Below are positions 1 to 4,577 of a stretch of DNA of 6,740 bases, piece by piece; positions within the stretch are counted from its first letter, which is position 1, and each line of letters opens with the position of its first letter. The DNA comes from Akkermansiaceae bacterium (GTDB lineage Bacteria > Verrucomicrobiota > Verrucomicrobiia > Verrucomicrobiales > Akkermansiaceae). The notes beneath the pieces were generated by a model. The model was given only the letters and a program-made list of their open reading frames with translations. It was not told the origin of the DNA and ran no database searches. Where the stretch lies: positions 1 through 6,740 of the forward strand of contig JARFRT010000110.1 in the NCBI GenBank assembly GCA_029287105.1, written 5' to 3'. A program made the position numbers and the translations under genes.

Positions 1-288
1 ACAGTCACCATTGATCGACTCGATGACCTGACCCTTGGCGAACTTGCCGGTCTTGGCTGCCGGGGAATCCTCCTCGACATCGGCAACTTTCATCACAAAG
101 GCAGGCTGCACCAGATCGATGGAGAGGCCGATCGGTCCGAAGCGCTTGAGGTTCTGGATCGATGTCGTCTCCGAGGGACGCTTCGAGAACAGCGAGGGGT
201 TCTTGTAAAAGGACTCTTTTTCAGGGGCGGCGGCCAGCGGCAAGCCGAGGGCGAGAAGGACGAAGGTGGGGAGTAGGCGGGATTTCAT
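1..288 (-). CDS. Exported PDZ-domain protein, N-terminal part (runs off left edge)
   Basis: The open frame starts at ATG 288-286 and is still open at base 1, giving 96 codons. Residues 1-21 form a signal peptide: a basic MKSR start, a hydrophobic core rich in Leu and Val, and an Ala-Ala-Ala cleavage region. A PDZ-like fold follows at about residues 50-95, with a carboxylate-binding-loop type segment FGPIGL (50-55), SPAAKTGK (75-82) and GQVIESING (86-94). These are the usual 'SPAA...G...GQ.I..ING' landmarks of bacterial PDZ domains. From memory, this arrangement resembles the N-terminus of large verrucomicrobial DUF6288-type proteins, but a HtrA-like or other PDZ protein cannot be excluded because the rest is missing. 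The protein probably acts in the periplasm or outer envelope. There is no Shine-Dalgarno sequence before the ATG; instead the start abuts a perfect dyad (287-306). The gene is co-directional with the DUF3175 gene, 240 bases away. Confidence 0.8.
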   Translation of the reverse strand, partial: MKSRLLPTFVLLALGLPLAAAPEKESFYKNPSLFSKRPSETTSIQNLKRFGPIGLSIDLVQPAFVMKVADVEEDSPAAKTGKFAKGQVIESINGDC

Positions 289-306
289 TCGTAGAATGCT
301 ACGAAT
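287..306 (-). promoter_or_regulatory. Perfect 8-bp dyad overlapping the PDZ gene start
   Basis: ATTCGTAG and CTACGAAT are exact inverted repeats separated by four bases (AATG on the plus strand). On the minus-strand mRNA the stem includes the first two bases of the AUG start codon of the PDZ gene. It could be an operator for a dimeric repressor or an RNA hairpin that hides the start. It is not followed by a T run, so it is not an intrinsic terminator. The dyad itself is directly visible; the regulatory role is inferred. Confidence 0.5.
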
Positions 307-528
307 CACCCTTGCCCACTCTTTCACCAGTTCGGATTTTCACCGGACCCGAAGGCACCCCGGCTACTTGGCCACATTGCCCTGTTTGGCGACCCACCGA
401 AACCCCGCCCGGCGATGGCCGCACCCTGGTGCTCGATCCGACATCAACACCGTTTGCAACAGCATTCAAAAAATACCCGCTGCGCAGAATCTCCCTGGCA
501 CGGCGGAGGGGGAAAGTGAAGGTCTCGT

Positions 529-870
529 TTACTGCTTTTCTTCGGACCGGGAAGGGTGTTGCCTGGGGTTGCCATACAAAACCCTCAGTTCGTCCTTTGC
601 GGCCTCCAAATTATTGAGCTGTTCATCCGGAAGATTTCGGCCTGCCCTGTTGATATAAAACGAGAGCATGGACATGGCGGAGCGAAAGGGCTCCGACTTG
701 CGCCTGGAGCTATGGTCAGCCGACTTTTTAAGCGACAGGGCAATCTTTTTGGGATCGGTGAGTGAAAACACACCGGCCTCCAAATCCAGCGCATCACTTG
801 TTTCGGTCACATGCTGCGACCAACGGTTAGACTTTGCGCTCTGTGGGTTGCTATCTTGATCAGTTGCCAC
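529..870 (-). CDS. DUF3175 family small protein
   Basis: This gene encodes 113 residues starting at GTG (870-868) and ending at TAA (531-529). The conserved DUF3175 core is easily recognised: RWSQHVTETSDALDLE (residues 16-31), a short acidic-then-basic stretch with KKIALSLKKSA (41-51), FRSAMSMLSFYINRAGRNL (62-80) and AAKDELRVLYG (90-100). The family is about 100 residues long, predicted soluble and mostly helical, and has no established function. The frame can be extended upstream to an ATG at 933-931, but the added 21 residues do not resemble the family. The GTG is preceded at good spacing by GGGAGGGA, so it is the preferred start. There is no signal peptide or membrane segment, so the protein is presumably cytoplasmic. 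It is transcribed toward the PDZ gene but separated from it by 240 bases. Confidence is high for the family and nil for function. Confidence 0.88.
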   Translation of the reverse strand: MATDQDSNPQSAKSNRWSQHVTETSDALDLEAGVFSLTDPKKIALSLKKSADHSSRRKSEPFRSAMSMLSFYINRAGRNLPDEQLNNLEAAKDELRVLYGNPRQHPSRSEEKQ

Positions 871-875
871 CTTAG

Positions 876-883
876 TCCCTCCC
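876..883 (-). promoter_or_regulatory. Strong ribosome binding site fixing the DUF3175 GTG start
   Basis: Read on the minus strand, AAAGGGAGGGACTAAG directly precedes the GTG at 870. The purine block GGGAGGGA ends five bases before the start codon. It is the only convincing Shine-Dalgarno sequence in the window, and it decides between the GTG start and the ATG 63 bases farther upstream. Confidence 0.7.
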
Positions 884-903
884 TTTCTATAAGGAGTATG
901 GGT

Positions 904-933
904 AACATAGCAACACCACTCAGCCAGCAGCAA
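904..933 (-). promoter_or_regulatory. Possible sigma70-like promoter for the DUF3175 gene
   Basis: On the minus strand, TTGCTG (933-928) and TATGTT (909-904) are separated by 18 bases and lie 34 bases before the GTG start. Both hexamers match the consensus partially (TTGACA/TATAAT). Promoter consensus in this phylum is poorly known to me, so this is a weak call based on spacing and position only. Confidence 0.25.
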
Positions 934-1131
934 GGGTTAATAAGCCACCGATTGGACGCGATTGGAACCTGTATGAGTAGTGCAAATAAGCATGGGGTCG
1001 TCCTTCAGCCAACATACGCTTGTTGACGGTTTACCTAGGGATGCAGGCGCTGCCCTGGGCTTCGATGGAATACCCCTCTGGGGTGCATGACAGGTCTCGT
1101 CAAAAAAGGGGGGCAAAAGGGGCCGTTCTGC

Positions 1132-1156
1132 TGTGTCCGCACGTGGGCAGGACACA
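1132..1156. repeat. Hairpin with 7-bp stem, possible mobile-element end
   Basis: TGTGTCC (1132-1138) and GGACACA (1150-1156) are perfectly complementary arms around an 11-base loop, in which GC and GC can also pair. No T run adjoins either arm, so an intrinsic terminator is unlikely. The right arm continues as GACACATGAGTCA, which resembles GACACATGGGTTA in the insertion-sequence remnant at 4341-4431. An IS end is therefore one possible reading. Confidence 0.4.
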
Positions 1157-1220
1157 TGAGTCAAGGTTGATGGAAGAGGTTGTGGCCAAGCGGCGTAGTA
1201 TGTGGTAACGAACTTCATCT

Positions 1221-2405
1221 ATGAAATCCATGCTTGCTCATTCCGCCCGTTTTCTCGGCCTTTTGGCCGTTGCCGCCCTCACGACTCAGATTCATGCCAA
1301 ACCTCTCAAGGTCTATATCCTCTGCGGTCAGTCGAACATGGAAGGTCACGCCCAGACCAGTACCTTCCCGGCCGTCGCCAAGGATCCCAAGACGAAAGGT
1401 CTTTACGACAAAATGGTTGGAGCTGATGGCAAGGCGGTGACCATGGATGACGTTTGGATTGCCTACTCCTACGGCAACTTTTCGGGCGATCCGGTTGGGA
1501 AAAGATCAGGCAAGCTGACGGCGGGCTTCGGCAGTCAGCATCACATTGGCACGGGTAAGATCGGCCCTGAATTCACCTTTGGCATTACGATGCACGAGCT
1601 GCAAGGCGAGCCCATTTTGCTGATCAAGGATGCGTGGGGCGGCAAGAGCCTGATGGTCGATTTCCGTCCACCCAGCGCTGGTGAGCTTGAGGACGAGAAG
1701 CACAAGGAGAAGGCAGGGGTTTATTACAAGTTGTTGATCGAGCACGTGAAGGAAGTCCTCGCGGACCCCAAGGCCGTGTACCCCGATTACAACGCGAAAG
1801 AGGGTCTTGAACTGGCTGGCTTTGCGTGGTTTCAGGGATTCAACGACCTCGTGGGACGCTACCCCAGGGTGGATCCGGACAAAGGCAAGAAGAGCGTCAA
1901 AGACTATTCCGAATACAGCCGTCTGCTCGCCTGTTTCATTCGCGATGTGCGCAAGGATCTCAACGCTCCCAAGCTGCCCTTCGTCATCGGCGTAATGGGT
2001 GTGGGAGGCGAAGCGAAGAATGAGGGCAACACCGCCGCCTTCCGTAAGGCCATGGCCGCCCCGGCGGAGACCGATGAGTTCAAAGGCAGCGTCGCCAACG
2101 TCTTCACCGGGAAATATTGGCCCACTGAGCTCGATTCCGTGGAGGCCAAGGTCAATGAGGTCAAGAGGGCCTTCCACAAGCGAGGCCAGCAGGTCAAAAA
2201 AATGGAAGGTGATGAGCGCAAGAAGGCACAAGACCAGCTGAGGGCTGAGATGGCAGCCGCCATGGACAAGGCCTTGACCGAGGAGGATAAGTGGTTGTTG
2301 AAAAACGGCAAGTCCAACGCTGGATTCCACTACTACGGCTCCGCCAAGTTCTTCGCCCGGACCGGCAAAGCCTTTGCTGAGGCGCTGGTGAAAATGGAGA
2401 AATAA
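1221..2405 (+). CDS. Exported sialate O-acetylesterase (SASA) family esterase, short form
   Basis: This gene encodes a 394-residue predicted carbohydrate esterase of the SGNH-hydrolase/SASA group (PF03629 type), likely removing acetyl groups from sugars or polysaccharides outside the cytoplasm. Residues 1-26 are a signal peptide (MKSM, hydrophobic core FLGLLAVAALT, cleavage after IHA). The nucleophile block is LCGQSNMEGH (34-43) with Ser38. Further family landmarks are IGPEFTFG (114-121), KDAWGGKSL (136-144), the Trp-Gln block FAWFQGFNDL (201-210), and the C-terminal FHYYGSAKFF (369-378) with the likely catalytic His370. A charged, Lys/Glu-rich segment at about 306-356, probably helical, is inserted before the His. 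No Shine-Dalgarno sequence precedes the ATG; ATG 1230 (Met4) is an alternative start. The substrate is unknown and could be acetylated glycans other than sialic acid. No clear terminator follows. Confidence 0.88.
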   Translation: MKSMLAHSARFLGLLAVAALTTQIHAKPLKVYILCGQSNMEGHAQTSTFPAVAKDPKTKGLYDKMVGADGKAVTMDDVWIAYSYGNFSGDPVGKRSGKLTAGFGSQHHIGTGKIGPEFTFGITMHELQGEPILLIKDAWGGKSLMVDFRPPSAGELEDEKHKEKAGVYYKLLIEHVKEVLADPKAVYPDYNAKEGLELAGFAWFQGFNDLVGRYPRVDPDKGKKSVKDYSEYSRLLACFIRDVRKDLNAPKLPFVIGVMGVGGEAKNEGNTAAFRKAMAAPAETDEFKGSVANVFTGKYWPTELDSVEAKVNEVKRAFHKRGQQVKKMEGDERKKAQDQLRAEMAAAMDKALTEEDKWLLKNGKSNAGFHYYGSAKFFARTGKAFAEALVKMEK

Positions 2406-2847
2406 GTCAGGCCCTCAAACAGGGGGTGGTAATCATGATCCCGGGTTGGCCGGGGTGCAGTTTGTCGTGAAAAGGGGTTCAGGAAGAGATAATGTGCACA
2501 AACATTTCAACTAGCTATACGCTGCTGAAATAATTTCTGGTTTGAAATGAGGCTTGGGAATAGGTGGTGGCTATTTTCAGAGCTTTGAACTGCGGAGCAA
2601 TGAGCAAGATACGCTATTCTCAAATGAGAGGTGACGCACTAAGGTGCAAACACATGGCTCTCCATGACAGCGACCTTGACCCCCGCAACGAAAAAGCAAA
2701 TCCCTAGCAGTCAGTGCTCCGACTTCTGTTGCAGTATGGGAAAGCTGAAAACTATTTGGCCGAGCACTACGCCAATCCGTATGGAGACGGGTCGTCGTGT
2801 GCGTTTGCCAATCCAAACCAACCCAACATCATAACACCATTACCATC
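2406..2847. other. 442-base gene-poor gap before the PLP lyase
   Basis: This gap is visibly more AT-rich than its flanks. No standard gene is recognised. Two small open frames read toward the lyase. One at 2664-2834 has 56 codons, an ATG start, a single Trp and its stop 13 bases before the lyase ATG. The other runs from 2564, is broken by an in-frame TAG at 2705-2707, and ends in a TGA that overlaps the lyase ATG as ATGA. Neither has a good ribosome binding site. A weak promoter-like pair, TTGCAG (2729-2734) and TATTTG (2753-2758), has 18-base spacing. The gap is long enough to hold a promoter and leader for the lyase. Confidence 0.45.
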
Positions 2848-4302
2848 ATGAGTTACTCATCAGTCCAGTTCGCCAGCGGAGAATTTGTCCCCCTTGAAAT
2901 GCACAAGGTGCGGGTCGTTCAAAAACTTAACCTGCTTCCCGTGGAGGAGCGACTCAAGTCGATCGAGGGCGCGGGTTGTAACACCTTCCTGCTGCAGAAC
3001 AAAGATGTGTTCCTCGACATGCTCACGGACAGTGGCACGAACGCCATGAGCGACCAGCAGGTCGCGGCCATGTCGGTCGCGGACGATGCCTATGCCGGCT
3101 CGGCATCCTACGAGAGGCTCTACAATACGATCGTTGACATCCTCGGGACCGAGTATTTCCTGCCGGTCCATCAGGGAAGGGCGGCCGAGCACATCATCAG
3201 TCAGGCATTTGTGACGAAGGGCGGAGTGGTGCCGATGAACTTCCACTTCACGACCACCAAGGCGCACATTGAATACGCCGGCGGATCCATCGACGAGTTG
3301 TTTACCAATGAGGCACTCAAGATCAAGAGTGATCATCCCTTCAAGGGCAACATGGATATTGACAAGTTGAAGGCGAAGATCGCGGCGGTCGGCAGAGATA
3401 ATGTGCCCTACGTGCGCATGGAGGCCGGGACCAACCTGATTGGCGGCCAGCCGTTCTCGATTGCTAACATGAGAGAAGTGCGCGAGGTCTGTGATGCGAA
3501 CGACCTGCTCATCGTGCTCGATATCAGCCTGATCGCGGAAAACATCTTTTTCATCAAAACACGCGAAGAGGAGTTCAAGGATGCCGACATCAAGACCATC
3601 ATTCGTACGATGTGCGACTTGGCCGATGTCATTTACTTCTCTGGCCGCAAGGTGAGTTGCACCCGTGGTGGCGGCATCGCAACCAAGAGTAAGGAGCACT
3701 ATCTCCGGATGCGTGACATGGTGCCATTGTTCGAGGGATTCCTCACCTATGGTGGCATGTCGGTGCGTGAGATCGAGGCCATGGCCGTCGGGTTTCAGGA
3801 AACGCTGGACATGAATATGATCAGCCAGTCGCCGCAATTCATCAAATATCTGGTCGACGATCTTGATGCGGCCGGTGTCCCGGTGGTCACTCCGGCCGGG
3901 GGCTTGGGTGCCCACCTCGATGCGAAGCAGTTCCTGTCGCACGTGCCGCAGTTGGAATATTCGGCCGGTGCTCTCGCCACCGCCCTCTACATCATCTCCG
4001 GAATCCGCGGGATGGAACGCGGAACGATTTCGATGGACCGTGACGCCGACGGCAATGACGTTGCCTCCGAGGTGGAACTCCTCCGGCTTGCCATGCCTCG
4101 CCGGGTGTTCACGCTCTCCCAGGTCAAGTATGTGGCGGACCGGGTCAAGTGGCTCTACAAGAACCGCGATCTCGTTGGCGGGCTCGAGTTCTACGACGAG
4201 CCGAAAGTACTGCGTTTCTTCGTCGGGCGGCTCAGGCCGAACAGCGACTGGACCAAGAAGTTGGTGGCCAAGTTCCGCGAGGATTTCCCAGCGGGACTCT
4301 GA
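2848..4302 (+). CDS. Tryptophanase/tyrosine phenol-lyase family PLP beta-eliminating lyase, divergent
   Basis: The 484-residue product aligns nearly end to end with Citrobacter tyrosine phenol-lyase (TPL) and with E. coli TnaA. These are cytoplasmic tetramers that split tyrosine or tryptophan into phenol or indole plus pyruvate and ammonia. Landmarks are LTDSGTNAMSD (59-69), AYAGS with Tyr82 (TPL Tyr71), HQGRAAEH (108-115, Arg111), FTTT (134-137), NLIGGQP with Asn196, Asp225 (the PLP nitrogen ligand), SGRK with Lys268 (the Schiff-base Lys), YGGM (301-304), GMERG with Arg391 (TPL Arg381, tyrosine-specific), PRRVFT with Arg419, and LRFF (455-458). MERG favours a TPL-like rather than tryptophanase pocket. 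However, TPL Arg217 is Leu228 here, TPL His343 is Leu353, and Lys256 is Arg267, so the actual substrate is uncertain. The frame extends upstream to GTG 2797, but similarity begins after ATG 2848. There is no Shine-Dalgarno sequence and a roughly 20-residue C-terminal extension. Confidence 0.85.
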   Translation: MSYSSVQFASGEFVPLEMHKVRVVQKLNLLPVEERLKSIEGAGCNTFLLQNKDVFLDMLTDSGTNAMSDQQVAAMSVADDAYAGSASYERLYNTIVDILGTEYFLPVHQGRAAEHIISQAFVTKGGVVPMNFHFTTTKAHIEYAGGSIDELFTNEALKIKSDHPFKGNMDIDKLKAKIAAVGRDNVPYVRMEAGTNLIGGQPFSIANMREVREVCDANDLLIVLDISLIAENIFFIKTREEEFKDADIKTIIRTMCDLADVIYFSGRKVSCTRGGGIATKSKEHYLRMRDMVPLFEGFLTYGGMSVREIEAMAVGFQETLDMNMISQSPQFIKYLVDDLDAAGVPVVTPAGGLGAHLDAKQFLSHVPQLEYSAGALATALYIISGIRGMERGTISMDRDADGNDVASEVELLRLAMPRRVFTLSQVKYVADRVKWLYKNRDLVGGLEFYDEPKVLRFFVGRLRPNSDWTKKLVAKFREDFPAGL

Positions 4303-4577
4303 GCCGATCCTTGATAGCCATAAAAGACAAATGCCTGGGGTGTCAGCCAGACACATGGGTTACACTCGAATGAGCAATCATGCCTTGGAAAGAAGAGTCA
4401 CCCATGGAACAGAGAGAAAGATTTGTGGTCCCAGGTTGCGAATCCCTTGCGCCTTAGCTCACCACCTGTTTCTCGAACCGGCCGGGCAAAAAATGACGAT
4501 CAAGGCAGGAAAGAAGCTGGCTGAATAAACTCGATACATCTACCTTCGTGCTTATCGCTACCTGACCCCCATTCCAT
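4303..4577. other. Gap between lyase and second esterase, holding an IS fragment
   Basis: Apart from the insertion-sequence remnant listed separately, the remainder (4303-4340 and 4432-4577) shows no recognisable gene, terminator or promoter. A CTGGCTGA at about 4517 matches the inverted form of the first bases of the IS left end (TCAGCCAG) but lacks further similarity, so I do not call it a right end. Confidence 0.4.
4341..4431 (+). mobile_element. Decayed left end of an IS481-like insertion sequence
   Basis: The sequence beginning TGTCAGCCAGACACATGGGT at 4341 has the TGT start usual for IS481/IS3-group ends and contains a small dyad, GTGTC-AGCCA-GACAC (4340-4354). At 4380 an ATG opens a frame reading MPWKEESPMEQRERFVV. 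From memory, this is very close to the N-termini of many IS481-family integrase-core transposases, which begin MPWKE..., then Met, Glu/Gln, Arg and Phe-Val. After about 17 codons the similarity ends and the frame stops at 4458-4460 (TAG). No DDE core or right end is present, so this is a short relic lying 38 bases after the lyase stop codon. Confidence 0.55.

Larger units (their letters stand above)
871..1220. other. Gene-free divergent region with repeat-like sequence
   Basis: This region separates the divergent DUF3175 and esterase genes. I see no convincing gene. A 93-codon minus-strand frame (937-1218) has odd composition and no recognisable domain. The stretch around 1036-1084 contains short GC-rich dyads: GCCC-T-GGGC (1052-1060) and ACCCC-TCT-GGGGT (1072-1084). 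Bases 1132-1156 form a hairpin with a 7-bp stem, TGTGTCC/GGACACA. A short frame at 1170-1208 reads MEEVVAKRRSMW and then stops. The whole region looks like accumulated repeat or mobile-element debris, with a possible minus-strand promoter near 904-933. No clear promoter for the esterase gene at 1221 was found. Confidence 0.5.

Noticed and set aside
307..370. Cobalamin-riboswitch-like string GGTCCGGTGAAAATCCG upstream of the PDZ gene on the minus strand
   Set aside because: It resembles the GGTGxAAxTCC element, but the GCCACTG and other conserved blocks are missing, and the downstream gene is not B12-related.
162..658. Plus-strand frames of 151 and 130 codons over the PDZ gene start and the adjacent gap
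   Set aside because: They overlap two better-supported minus-strand genes, have no domain and have no ribosome binding site.
937..1218. A 93-codon minus-strand frame in the divergent gap
   Set aside because: Composition looks like translated repeat sequence, with no domain and no ribosome binding site.
1506..2330. A 274-codon minus-strand frame opposite the short esterase
   Set aside because: Same antisense-register artefact; the sense strand has all SASA motifs.
2406..2440. Possible terminator after the short esterase (CCCTC...AGGGG)
   Set aside because: The stem is short and imperfect and no T run follows.
2577..2816. A 79-codon minus-strand frame before the lyase
   Set aside because: No recognisable motif or start signal; it ends in the AT-rich gap and would be antisense to the lyase leader.
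2860..4356. A 498-codon minus-strand open frame opposite the PLP lyase
   Set aside because: It runs in exact antisense codon register with the lyase. In this register stops arise only from TTA, CTA or TCA sense codons, which are rare in GC-rich genes. The translation matches no family, while the sense strand is clearly TnaA/TPL.
3863..4528. A 221-codon plus-strand frame spanning the lyase 3' end and the following gap
   Set aside because: Most of it lies in another frame of the lyase, with shadow-like Arg/Ser/Pro composition. The tail only traverses the IS relic out of frame.
4514..4530. CTGGCTGA as a possible right end of the IS relic
   Set aside because: Only 8 bases match the inverted left end, and the following expected sequence is absent.
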